DNA from: Methanosarcinaceae archaeon
GTDB taxonomy: Archaea > Halobacteriota > Methanosarcinia > Methanosarcinales > Methanosarcinaceae
NCBI GenBank assembly: GCA_021106765.1
Contig: JAIOTO010000005.1
Span: 1 to 39,420, forward strand
Reading direction: 5' to 3'
Length of the DNA: 39,420 nucleotides
Below the pieces are notes generated by a model, which was given only the letters and a program-made list of their open reading frames with translations, had not been told where the DNA came from and searched no databases. A program made the position numbers and the translations under genes. Numbering within the stretch: the stretch's first letter is position 1; each line of letters opens with the position of its first letter. Shown here in pieces: positions 17,142 to 23,785 of the stretch.

Positions 17142-17524
17142 TTAAGGGCCCCCTTCTTCCAGAGAAATACATATCCGAACAGAAGAACAAATATGAATAT
17201 AAGCATTTCAACAACCGCTACCATGGTATCGACCCCTGCACCCTTGTAGACAACTGCCCACGGATATAGGAACAAAACCTCTATGTCAAACAGAACAAAA
17301 GCGATCGCATATAGATAATACTCCACATTGAACTGAATACGGGCATCTCCTAATGGTTCAGAACCGCATTCATATGTAGAGTGCTTGCCAGCCGCTTTAC
17401 TCCTTGGACTCAGTAACTTCACGAGCAACATCGTCACAGGAGGCATTAAAAGCGACACAACAAGAAACACTGCAACCGGAATGTAACTGTTGATAATACT
17501 ACTACTATCAATAATTCCTGACAT
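17129..17524 (-). CDS. fpoA: F420H2 dehydrogenase subunit FpoA (NuoA-like)
   Basis: FpoA is a three-helix membrane subunit that packs against FpoH. The 131-residue protein has the loop KHSTYECGSEPLGDARIQFNVEYYLYAI with the conserved Cys known to change exposure in complex I. A helix with FDIEVLFLYPWA follows, with its acidic pair. The start at 17524 follows GGTGATCAAG; a frame reaching 17587 extends through the promoter and is rejected. It is the first gene of the operon and overlaps fpoB by 13 bases. Confidence 0.97.
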   Translation of the reverse strand: MSGIIDSSSIINSYIPVAVFLVVSLLMPPVTMLLVKLLSPRSKAAGKHSTYECGSEPLGDARIQFNVEYYLYAIAFVLFDIEVLFLYPWAVVYKGAGVDTMVAVVEMLIFIFVLLFGYVFLWKKGALKWLN

Positions 17525-17556
17525 CTTGATCACCTGATGAATACAACCGTAGATAT

Positions 17557-17572
17557 GCTTTTTATATATAAC
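17557..17572 (-). promoter_or_regulatory. TATA-box promoter of the fpo operon
   Basis: On the minus strand TATATATAAAAA (17559-17570) is a strong archaeal TATA box. Transcription would start about 25 nt downstream near 17538, giving a leader of roughly 15 nt that still contains the GGTGA site of fpoA. The 190-nt gap to the zinc-ribbon gene holds no reading frame of note. Confidence 0.65.
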
Positions 17573-17685
17573 TATTTCCAAATGCAACTAGATTAACACA
17601 TAAAAAATTTCAAACCGACATAAATCATAGAATACAATTTTGTCAAAATATCCAAAAATAAAAAATATGGACTTGGAGTGATCTT

Positions 17686-17714
17686 TCAAAAATGAAAAAT
17701 AAGGATATAAAAAT
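17686..17714 (-). terminator. T-rich terminator after the zinc-ribbon gene
   Basis: Directly after the stop codon of the zinc-ribbon gene, the minus strand has three runs of five T within 30 nt (TATTTTTATATCC, then TTATTTTTCATTTTTG). Such multiple T-tracts are the common archaeal terminator. It separates this gene from the fpo promoter downstream. Confidence 0.5.
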
Positions 17715-17715
17715 A

Positions 17716-18222
17716 TCAAACACGCTTTGGTGAGAAATATTTCTTTATAGCTGTCCCGCATTTGGAACATGAAATAACTATCCACTCACCGACATCGTGT
17801 TTTGCATACGTATCAAAGACCGATGCGCCACAATCAGGACAAACATAATACTCTTTGAAATAATAGTGGAAAAAGTCTGGATTCTTTCCAAGCCAGTCTA
17901 GTACTGCCTGCATCCGCTCAAAATAGCGCTTATGGGATGGAGATTTACTGCTTTCAACCACATCTGCAACACGTTGAGAGGTATCTTTTGTATATTTCAC
18001 AGAATCGGCAGTGAGTTTCTTGTAGTCAGAGATATACTGTGAACTACTATTAAGATAATTGAAGTAGCCCTTATGCGCTTTTGGTCGAGATGACTGTCGA
18101 ATCACATAGAAAAAATACTCTCCCATAACATCTTCCATTATATCAGCACATGTGGTACAAATATTATGCTCTTCATATATCTTGAAATCCTGATCCTCAC
18201 CACAGATAAGACATGTATCCAT
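17716..18222 (-). CDS. Double zinc-ribbon protein, unknown function
   Basis: The 168-residue soluble protein has a zinc-ribbon-like site at each end: C4-x2-C7 with C22-x2-C25, and C128-x2-C131 with C152-x2-C155. The region between (about 40-120) is rich in Lys, Ser and aromatic residues and predicted mostly helical, including a DWLGKNPDFFHYYFKEYY stretch. I do not recognise a family. It is the second gene of a pair with the DUF22-like gene, starting 20 nt after its stop with only a weak GGGGTTGG site, so translation may depend on the upstream gene. A role in binding nucleic acid or protein is possible for such ribbons but is not shown. Confidence 0.7.
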   Translation of the reverse strand: MDTCLICGEDQDFKIYEEHNICTTCADIMEDVMGEYFFYVIRQSSRPKAHKGYFNYLNSSSQYISDYKKLTADSVKYTKDTSQRVADVVESSKSPSHKRYFERMQAVLDWLGKNPDFFHYYFKEYYVCPDCGASVFDTYAKHDVGEWIVISCSKCGTAIKKYFSPKRV

Positions 18223-18242
18223 TCAATCCAACCCCAAATATC

Positions 18243-18662
18243 TCATTTGATCTCTACCGGATTCATTGCTTCTCGTGTGAACATTATGGGGAATACATTA
18301 AAAATACCGAGAATATCACCACTTCTGATCATGCCGGACTCCTGCCCAATAATGTGTGCATATTTCACAGTACGTTCCTGATCAACAGGAGTAGCTCCCT
18401 CTTTCGCTACAACCTTCAGAACAGATGCAACAGCATGATATGTAAATGCACATGGAATGGCAATCGTATCCGGATGAAGAATGAATTCCCTTATACCGAT
18501 CTTCTTATATTCGCCTGCACGGATCTCCACATCCTCATCAGAGATTATCATTTCCCATTTTGCACGGGTCGCAATGGTGAACTCATATGGTGCTGCTTTT
18601 ATTTTTTTTGATACGATCTCACCGTTCTTACGAGAAACTACCTGTATGATTTCTTCACTCAT
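18243..18662 (-). CDS. DUF22-like archaeal protein, unknown function
   Basis: The 139-residue protein has no membrane segment and looks like an all-beta domain: alternating hydrophobic strands, with TRAKWEMIISDEDVEIRAGEYKKIGI at about 31-56. The second half (about 70-125) contains HAVASVLKVV and a HIIGQESGMIRSGDILG segment. From memory this matches DUF22, a family limited mainly to Methanosarcina-like methanogens and Archaeoglobus; no function is known. The ATG at 18662 follows GGTGATTGA. It is the first gene of the pair with the zinc-ribbon protein. A minus-strand TATA-like stretch (18694-18705) lies about 35 nt upstream. Confidence 0.72.
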   Translation of the reverse strand: MSEEIIQVVSRKNGEIVSKKIKAAPYEFTIATRAKWEMIISDEDVEIRAGEYKKIGIREFILHPDTIAIPCAFTYHAVASVLKVVAKEGATPVDQERTVKYAHIIGQESGMIRSGDILGIFNVFPIMFTREAMNPVEIK

Positions 18663-18691
18663 TCAATCACCATTTTCATAGAATTAACATT

Positions 18692-18707
18692 ATACTATAA
18701 AAATATA
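18692..18707 (-). promoter_or_regulatory. TATA-like promoter for the DUF22-like/zinc-ribbon pair
   Basis: The minus strand reads TATTTTTATAGT at 18694-18705, about 30-40 nt before the ATG at 18662. This leaves room for a short leader with the GGTGA site. It shares the 145-nt gap with the divergent ferredoxin promoter. Confidence 0.4.
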
Positions 18708-18738
18708 CGTTAATACTGTGGAGGGGAAGAGAATGGGA

Positions 18739-18766
18739 AGATATATCTATAACAAAACGCTTTTGT
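18739..18766 (+). promoter_or_regulatory. Promoter with palindrome at the ferredoxin gene
   Basis: A TATA-like AGATATATCT (18739-18748, itself a perfect palindrome) is followed at once by a perfect inverted repeat ACAAAA-CGC-TTTTGT (18752-18766). The second repeat lies between the TATA box and the expected start of transcription near 18770, where a bound repressor would block the polymerase. The ferredoxin ATG is at 18808. Confidence 0.45.
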
Positions 18767-18807
18767 CCCGTGTTATCTATGGATGAAGAGATATTGAGGA
18801 CCGTGAG

Positions 18808-18969
18808 ATGAAGGTCAATGAGATGTGTGTCGGATGTGGGCAATGCACTGCCTTTTGCAAAAATGATGCGATCATTGTGAGAGGAAAAGCACGGATCACT
18901 GATGCCTGCACAGAATGCGGCATCTGTATGCCATACTGCCCTATGAGAGCAATAGAGGTATCCACATGA
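18808..18969 (+). CDS. Small 2[4Fe-4S] ferredoxin
   Basis: The frame encodes a 53-residue ferredoxin. Two cluster motifs are seen: EMCVGCGQCTAFCKND and DACTECGICMPYCPMRA. Each has CxxCxxC and a fourth Cys after three residues. The Cys that ends the first motif is followed by Lys, not the usual Pro; the second has Pro. The ATG at 18808 lies after GAGGACCGT. Its stop overlaps the start of the following flavoprotein gene by four bases (ATGA), so the two are translated together and the ferredoxin is probably its electron donor or acceptor. Confidence 0.92.
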   Translation: MKVNEMCVGCGQCTAFCKNDAIIVRGKARITDACTECGICMPYCPMRAIEVST

Positions 18970-20276
18970 AAGCGGTGATCATTGGAGCCGGTCTTGGAGG
19001 ACTGTTGAGTGCAGCCAGACTATCCCAGGAAGGATATGACGTAGAGATCTTTGAATGCCTTCCGATCATAGGAGGCAGGTTCACAAACATTGATTGCCAG
19101 GGATTCCAGCTATCCACCGGCGCACTCCACATGTTGCCTCATGGACCCACAGGACCACTGGCAGGTCTGCTCAACAATGTGGGTGCGGATGTTAGTATTG
19201 TAAGGTCCAGTCCCATGGCTATGATCCGGATACCTTCCAGAAAAGACGATCATGATTACTCGAACGGTTACAAGGACATACCCTTTAATAAGTTCGGATC
19301 ACGGTTCTCGCTGTGGAACAGATTAAAACTATCCTTGCTTATGATAACCACCCGACGATCTCCTCCAAAAAAAGGTACACTTGGAGAATGGATAACTAAA
19401 CATCTCGACGAAGAACATGCCCATAGGACCGCTGATGCATTCTGTGGATGGTCACTGAGCTTGAAAAATAAAGAGGTTCCTGTGGAAGAAGCCTTCGATA
19501 TCTTCGAGAAACTCTATCGATACGGCGGCACAGGTGTTCCAATGGGAGGATGCAAATCCATTACAGACACACTGGCAGAAGTGATCATGGCCAATGGGGG
19601 AACAATTCACACCAGAACAGAAGTGACCGGCATTATTACTGACAATGAGCAAGCATCAGGAGTGATCGTGAACGGCGTAGAACATTCTGCAGATCTTGTT
19701 ATCAGCGACGTTGGGCACATAGCGACAGAACAACTATGTACGACTTCTCCCCTATCCCAGGAATACAAACAATACATCGAAGAGCTCAAGGATCTGAAAC
19801 CGTCCGCCGGTTTGAAGATATGTCTTGCTGCCAATGAACCATTGATCGGCCATTCCGGAGTCCTCCTAACGCCTTACACCCGCCGTGTGAACGGGCTAAA
19901 TGAAGTCACAAATGTCGATCCAAACCTTGCACCTGCAGACAAGCATTTGATCATGGCACACCAATGTGTAGCATGGGATCGCATCGATGCTATCGAAGAT
20001 GAGATCGAACTGGGCCTTCAGGACCTCAAAGAGATATTCCCCGAGAAGAACTATGAGGTACTGCTGATACAGTCCCACCACGATGACTGGCCTGTCAACC
20101 GATCATCATCCGGCATGGATATCAGCAATGTCACGCCGTTCGAGGGACTGTATGTTGTAGGCGACGGTGCCAAAGGAAAAGGCGGGATCGAGGTAGAAGG
20201 GGTAGCGTTGGGCGTGATCAATACTATGACCCATATAATGAAAAATGAAACTCCGATTTTAGGTAGTGGAAATTAA
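18966..20276 (+). CDS. Phytoene-desaturase-like FAD oxidoreductase
   Basis: The 436-residue protein begins with the FAD-binding fold KAVIIGAGLGGLLSA, with the acidic residue at the end of strand two in DVEIFE. An IIGGRFTNIDCQGFQLSTGALHM segment follows, and it closes with LYVVGDGAKGKGGIEVEGVALG, the usual C-terminal FAD contact. This is the layout of phytoene desaturases and related isoprenoid flavoenzymes. In Methanosarcina acetivorans a phytoene desaturase homologue is reported to make the hydroxyl group of hydroxyarchaeol, so a lipid substrate is a fair guess; a carotenoid or prenyl reductase role is also possible. The start is ATG at 18966, after GAGGT. A longer frame from 18915 overlaps the ferredoxin and is rejected. 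Confidence 0.88.
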   Translation: MKAVIIGAGLGGLLSAARLSQEGYDVEIFECLPIIGGRFTNIDCQGFQLSTGALHMLPHGPTGPLAGLLNNVGADVSIVRSSPMAMIRIPSRKDDHDYSNGYKDIPFNKFGSRFSLWNRLKLSLLMITTRRSPPKKGTLGEWITKHLDEEHAHRTADAFCGWSLSLKNKEVPVEEAFDIFEKLYRYGGTGVPMGGCKSITDTLAEVIMANGGTIHTRTEVTGIITDNEQASGVIVNGVEHSADLVISDVGHIATEQLCTTSPLSQEYKQYIEELKDLKPSAGLKICLAANEPLIGHSGVLLTPYTRRVNGLNEVTNVDPNLAPADKHLIMAHQCVAWDRIDAIEDEIELGLQDLKEIFPEKNYEVLLIQSHHDDWPVNRSSSGMDISNVTPFEGLYVVGDGAKGKGGIEVEGVALGVINTMTHIMKNETPILGSGN

Positions 20277-20374
20277 TAATAATACAAAATTATTATATAG
20301 GTTTCTAAAAAAATAGTCGTTGCGGGTGTTGTCCTTTATTGAATATCACGTTCTTGTAAGAAAAGACAAACGGA

Positions 20375-20404
20375 GAGTGAAAAGAATACTTAATACTTTC
20401 ACTC
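20375..20404. repeat. Hairpin-forming inverted repeat with internal tandem repeat
   Basis: GAGTGAAA (20375-20382) and TTTCACTC (20397-20404) form a perfect 8-bp inverted repeat. The loop and right arm contain two tandem copies of AATACTT (20385-20398). It lies about 15 nt upstream of a weak TATA-like ATTATAAC (20418-20425), so an operator for the small gene is possible; a terminator for the flavoprotein gene is less likely, since no T-tract follows. Confidence 0.4.
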
Positions 20405-20463
20405 CATCGCAATAACCATTATAACATTTGAGTACGTTATGTTGTCCTGAGGTATGTATTAAA

Positions 20464-20556
20464 ATGATTTGGGAATATATCTGGAACATTGGTTTTGTTG
20501 TAGCAGCAATTATCATAATAATAGTCGGTTTTTTATTATTCGATTATGTTCCGTGA
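20464..20556 (+). CDS. Probable 30-residue single-pass membrane peptide
   Basis: A short frame opens with ATG after GAGGT (10 nt spacing) and encodes 30 residues. The N terminus is MIWEYIWNIG, followed by an almost unbroken hydrophobic helix of about 18 residues rich in Ile, Val and Phe, and a short tail FDYVP. It is the only credible gene in the 515-nt stretch between the flavoprotein and tRNA-Ser. A short hairpin AGACAA/TTGTCT (20565-20579) sits just behind the stop codon. The composition is that of a true membrane segment, but short frames in AT-rich DNA can look this way by chance. Function unknown. Confidence 0.5.
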   Translation: MIWEYIWNIGFVVAAIIIIIVGFLLFDYVP

Positions 20557-20621
20557 TTACTTGCAGACAAGTTTTGTCTAAAGTTAATAGAATGCTTGTA
20601 ATTGTCATCAATAAAGGACAC

Positions 20622-20791
20622 AAACATCAGAGCTTTTAAGTCAAAAACGACTCATCCTGAACTTCCATTCAGTTATATACATACTCCAAACGCCTTTAAA
20701 AAGATCACATCCGGAAGGACCTGAAAAAGCAATCAATTTCAGAAAGATAATCCTTAAAATACCAGATGAATGATCAAAATATCAAAAGAAA
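20622..20791. other. Rest of the gene-poor stretch
   Basis: This is the tRNA-Ser side of the 515-nt stretch without a large gene. It is AT-rich, has no frame longer than about 15 codons with a ribosome binding site, and shows no copy of the tRNA-Ser 3' end that would mark an integration site. The minus strand just beyond the tRNA has T-runs (GTTTCTTTTGATATTTTG) that may end its transcript. Confidence 0.5.
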
Positions 20792-20874
20792 CGCCGAGGG
20801 GGAGATTCGAACTCCCGAGGGGCTAGGCCCCACAAGCTTTCCAGGCTTGCGCCCTACCACTAGACTACCTCGGC
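20792..20874 (-). tRNA. tRNA-Ser (anticodon GGA)
   Basis: The minus strand folds as a class II tRNA. It has the acceptor stem GCCGAGG/CCTCGGC, the anticodon stem CAAGC/GCTTG with loop CTGGAAA (anticodon GGA, complement of 20840-20842), a long variable arm GGGGC-CTA-GCCCC, and the T-arm GGGAG/CTCCC with TTCGAAT. CCA is not encoded, unlike the tRNA-Ile in this window. Only 11 nt separate it from the stop codon of cbf5, so it is probably co-transcribed with that gene or has its promoter inside it. Confidence 0.96.
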
Positions 20875-20885
20875 ATATGTTGTAC

Positions 20886-21914
20886 TTAACCATCGAGAGA
20901 CGATCTTGCCTTCCAGCCTCTGGGATAAACATCAGCATCCATTATTACCCTTTCGGTAATGGCTGCGATACCGCTGGTCGTCTCACGTATCTCGCCCGTG
21001 TTCATTGAAGCCCTGCATGTAGCTACTGCTTCGCCTTTAGAAGTGAACAAACAGACGAGGTCACCTTTGACGATCCCAACATCCAGACTCGCTATCCCAG
21101 GTACGGCAAGAGATGCACCATGACAGATAGCATCCACAGCTGAATCACGGATAACGATCCTTGCAAGATGTGATAGTCCCTCTTCCATCGGCCGGATCAT
21201 CTTCCTGAGTTCAGTCTCGTTGCCGTCCTCCTTCCAGACCATATATGCATCCTTCAGATCGTGGAGTGTCACGACCGTATCCTCATTGAAAGGACCAGTT
21301 CCTGTCCTGCGAAGCTGCTGCATGTTACCACCACAACCCAGAACTTCTCCAATGTCATGACAAAGCTTTCGAATATAAGTTCCTGCTTCACATCCAACCC
21401 TCATGAGTACGGATCTGCCGTCAATCTCAAGAACATCCAGATAATAAATGGTGCGCACACGCAAAGCACGCTTTACCGCAGATTTGATCGGTGGAAGCTG
21501 GTAAATAGGACCTGTGAATTCCTTGCAGGTCCGGATGACCTGACGCTCGGGTACTTCGTCATGCAGACGCATCAGGCAGATATACTCCTTACCTGACAGG
21601 CGAAGGGCAGATATCACTTTTGTGGCTTTTCCCAGCATGATGGGCTGGACACCTGTGACCTTCGGATCCAGTGAACCTGAATGACCCGCCTTTGCAAGAC
21701 CAAGGATATCCCTGACCCATGCCGTCACCTCATGACTCGTGGGACCTGCGGGTTTATCCAAATTTACAACACCCATGTTGATGTGATCCTCGATCGTACG
21801 ATTGTAAGGAGAACAGCCATACACAGAATCGGTCTTTGTTTCCGAGATCGTAATGTGTTTCTCGGATGTCTCGGACGACAGAGGATTATTCGTAGTCATG
21901 ATAGATAGAACCAT
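20886..21914 (-). CDS. cbf5: tRNA/rRNA pseudouridine synthase Cbf5 (archaeal TruB)
   Basis: Cbf5 is the catalytic subunit of H/ACA RNPs, which convert guided rRNA uridines to pseudouridine; alone it can modify U55 of tRNA. The catalytic Asp lies in GHSGSLDPKVTGV (D83). The substrate-binding parts KEYICLMRLHDEVPE and GTYIRKLCHDIGE are present, and a PUA domain fills the last 80 residues. An extended N terminus with VYGCSPYNRTIEDHINMGVVNLDKP is typical of archaea. The start is uncertain: ATG at 21914 or ATG at 21899, neither with a clear ribosome binding site. It follows cmk by 21 nt. Confidence 0.95.
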   Translation of the reverse strand: MVLSIMTTNNPLSSETSEKHITISETKTDSVYGCSPYNRTIEDHINMGVVNLDKPAGPTSHEVTAWVRDILGLAKAGHSGSLDPKVTGVQPIMLGKATKVISALRLSGKEYICLMRLHDEVPERQVIRTCKEFTGPIYQLPPIKSAVKRALRVRTIYYLDVLEIDGRSVLMRVGCEAGTYIRKLCHDIGEVLGCGGNMQQLRRTGTGPFNEDTVVTLHDLKDAYMVWKEDGNETELRKMIRPMEEGLSHLARIVIRDSAVDAICHGASLAVPGIASLDVGIVKGDLVCLFTSKGEAVATCRASMNTGEIRETTSGIAAITERVIMDADVYPRGWKARSSLDG

Positions 21915-21935
21915 TATTGATCAAACTGAAAACAC

Positions 21936-22466
21936 TCATGCAAAACCACCTGCATTATCGATAGAAACTGTCAGGATGCTGGCGATCTGGAACTGATCCC
22001 ATTTGCTTGAATCGATTATGATGTCATAGATAGAAATATCATCTATATCGATACCATGGATATCCTTATAACGTAGCGCTTCCGATTCTTCTCGCTCCAT
22101 GGTTTCCTGGAATCTCACATCAAATGATGAACCTTCTCTTTTAACAATACGTCCTACCCTTACTTCCGGAGGGGCCTTGATCCAGACCGTAAGCGCATCC
22201 TGTGCCATGTGGCCGGCAAGCCTTCCCTCAAGGATCGCATTATCAAGAGTACATGCCAGTTCACGTTGTCGCTGATCTATAGTTGTATCGATGGATGGAT
22301 CAGATTCCGCAAGTTTTCCAAACTCGGCCAGTGTCATCCCACGTTCCTTTGCAAGTGCACGAAACACATCACCGGCAGAGATCATGTCAATACCATAGTG
22401 TTCTACCAGAAGCTTTGACACAGTGGTCGTCCCGCTACCGGGAAGCCCACTGATCGTTACAAGCAT
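21936..22466 (-). CDS. cmk: Cytidylate kinase, archaeal type
   Basis: CMP kinase phosphorylates CMP and dCMP to the diphosphates. The 176-residue protein is the short archaeal form: P-loop SGLPGSGTTTVSK at 6-18, then ISAGDVFRALAKERGMTLAEF (substrate side) and LEGRLAGHMA. A helical LID part EGSSFDVRFQETMEREESEALRY follows. The ATG comes directly after the stop of the EMC3-like gene, with GGTGG in that gene's last codons. It lies in the usual archaeal run secY-adk-DUF106-cmk-cbf5. Confidence 0.96.
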   Translation of the reverse strand: MLVTISGLPGSGTTTVSKLLVEHYGIDMISAGDVFRALAKERGMTLAEFGKLAESDPSIDTTIDQRQRELACTLDNAILEGRLAGHMAQDALTVWIKAPPEVRVGRIVKREGSSFDVRFQETMEREESEALRYKDIHGIDIDDISIYDIIIDSSKWDQFQIASILTVSIDNAGGFA

Positions 22467-23093
22467 TTATACGCCACCGATATCCAGTGCCTTGCGTACT
22501 ACCTGGCTGATTGCCAGTGACGTGATGAAATACCAGAATATCCAGTACTGTAATGGCCCTATCATCATGTCCGTCAGCATGACATCACCCCAGAATGGGA
22601 ATGTGAGAGATGGTGCATCATGAGAACTGATGTAATGGTATGCCCACATGAACAGAGGAAGGGAAATGATACTGATGTATGCCATAGGCTTGAACTGCTG
22701 CTTGGACATTTCCAACTGGTCTGACATCATGTCTGCCCTTTCTTCTTCCATTTTTTTGACCATATAGGTGTTCTGTGAGAGTTGTGCCTCACGAAATTCC
22801 TTCTGGAAGACCTTCATGCGCGCCTGAGTATTTCGCATAAGCTCCCAATCAATGGTATATTTCTGTATGAGGGATGCATACAGAGCAGTGATCGCTGCCA
22901 TTATGAAAAGCATGATATGGAAATTGCTTTCACCAACCATGGCACTAAGCGGATCCATAACAACTCCCATTATGGAACCAATGGCATCCCTACCTTCCTC
23001 ACCAAACGCAACGATACCGATCATGAGGGATATTCCCACTGCGATTAGAAACTTTTCAACTGTTTTCTTAACTTTTTCTTCCACAATGACCAT
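22467..23093 (-). CDS. DUF106 / EMC3-TMCO1-like membrane protein (Oxa1 superfamily)
   Basis: The 208-residue protein has one membrane helix near the N terminus (12-30), another near 55-72, and two to three near the C terminus (135-200). A charged coiled-coil-like stretch NTQARMKVFQKEFREAQLSQ...KKMEEERADMM lies between. This is the layout of the archaeal DUF106 group, which is related to EMC3, TMCO1 and bacterial YidC and helps insert proteins into the membrane. Its place beside secY fits. The start at 23093 has only a weak AGGG before it, 12 nt after adk; a GTG three codons later is an alternative. Confidence 0.88.
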   Translation of the reverse strand: MVIVEEKVKKTVEKFLIAVGISLMIGIVAFGEEGRDAIGSIMGVVMDPLSAMVGESNFHIMLFIMAAITALYASLIQKYTIDWELMRNTQARMKVFQKEFREAQLSQNTYMVKKMEEERADMMSDQLEMSKQQFKPMAYISIISLPLFMWAYHYISSHDAPSLTFPFWGDVMLTDMMIGPLQYWIFWYFITSLAISQVVRKALDIGGV

Positions 23094-23105
23094 CCCTGAT
23101 TATTC

Positions 23106-23759
23106 TTACGTTAAATCGTACATATCCAGCACGTGGATTATTGAATCAAAGACTTCATTGATATCCCCGGCACCAGCAATGTTAACCAGAAGATCGCGGT
23201 CCCCATAGTATTTGATCAATGGATGAGTCTTATTATGATACGATATTAATCTTTGGCGGATCACATCTTCCTTATCGTCATCACGCTGATACAGTTCTTT
23301 GCCACATGTGTCGCAGATGCCAGTATTTTCCGGCGGATTGAACGTTAAATGATAACTGTTCCCACACTTACACACATATCTACCGCTTAGACGGATCACC
23401 AGTTCTTCGTCCGGAACATCGAGGTTCAGGACAACCTGCAATGGTTTATCAATATCTGTAAGAATATCGGACAGAGCATCTGCCTGTGGGATCGTTCTTG
23501 GATACCCATCCAACAGATAACCGCTCTCACAATCAGGTTCTGCGAGACGATTCCTGATAATACCGATGAGAACTTCATCAGGTACCAGTTCACCTTTGTC
23601 CATATATTCCTTCGCCTTATTCCCAAGCTCAGTACCATCCTGTACATTCGCCCGCAGTATATCACCTGTAGATATATGTGGTATCTTGTAATGATTTGAC
23701 AGTTCCTTTGCCTGAGTGCCTTTTCCAGCACCCGGCGGACCGAATAATACAACATTCAT
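23106..23759 (-). CDS. adk: Adenylate kinase, zinc-LID type
   Basis: Adenylate kinase interconverts ATP + AMP and 2 ADP. The 217-residue protein has the P-loop FGPPGAGKGTQAKEL, the AMP site STGDILRANV and LLDGYPRTIPQADAL. Its long LID domain has four cysteines (C130, C132, C149, C152) that can bind zinc. The first pair is C-x-C, not the common C-x2-C. The start is ATG at 23759: the ATG at 23774 is part of the GGAGGA site in front of it. The gene lies 26 nt after secY. Confidence 0.96.
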   Translation of the reverse strand: MNVVLFGPPGAGKGTQAKELSNHYKIPHISTGDILRANVQDGTELGNKAKEYMDKGELVPDEVLIGIIRNRLAEPDCESGYLLDGYPRTIPQADALSDILTDIDKPLQVVLNLDVPDEELVIRLSGRYVCKCGNSYHLTFNPPENTGICDTCGKELYQRDDDKEDVIRQRLISYHNKTHPLIKYYGDRDLLVNIAGAGDINEVFDSIIHVLDMYDLT

Positions 23760-23785
23760 TGATGAATCCTCCATACAATTGCGAG

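Larger units (their letters stand above)
20330..20621. repeat. 13-bp perfect inverted repeat flanking a small gene
   Basis: Bases 20330-20342 (TGTCCTTTATTGA) are matched exactly in reverse at 20609-20621, 266 nt apart, with the 30-residue gene between. No target-site duplication is seen outside the ends and no transposase is present. It could be the ends of a small non-coding mobile element, two sites for one regulator, or chance. Confidence 0.4.

Noticed and set aside
17588-17785. 65-residue hydrophobic minus-strand frame in the fpo upstream region
   Set aside because: It overlaps the end of the zinc-ribbon gene and the AT-rich terminator; the composition is due to the A/T runs.
18915-18965. 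Longer start for the flavoprotein
   Set aside because: It lies inside the ferredoxin gene in another frame; the FAD fold begins at the ATG at 18966.
20622-20874. Integration site at tRNA-Ser
   Set aside because: No second copy of the tRNA 3' end and no integrase are seen in the window.
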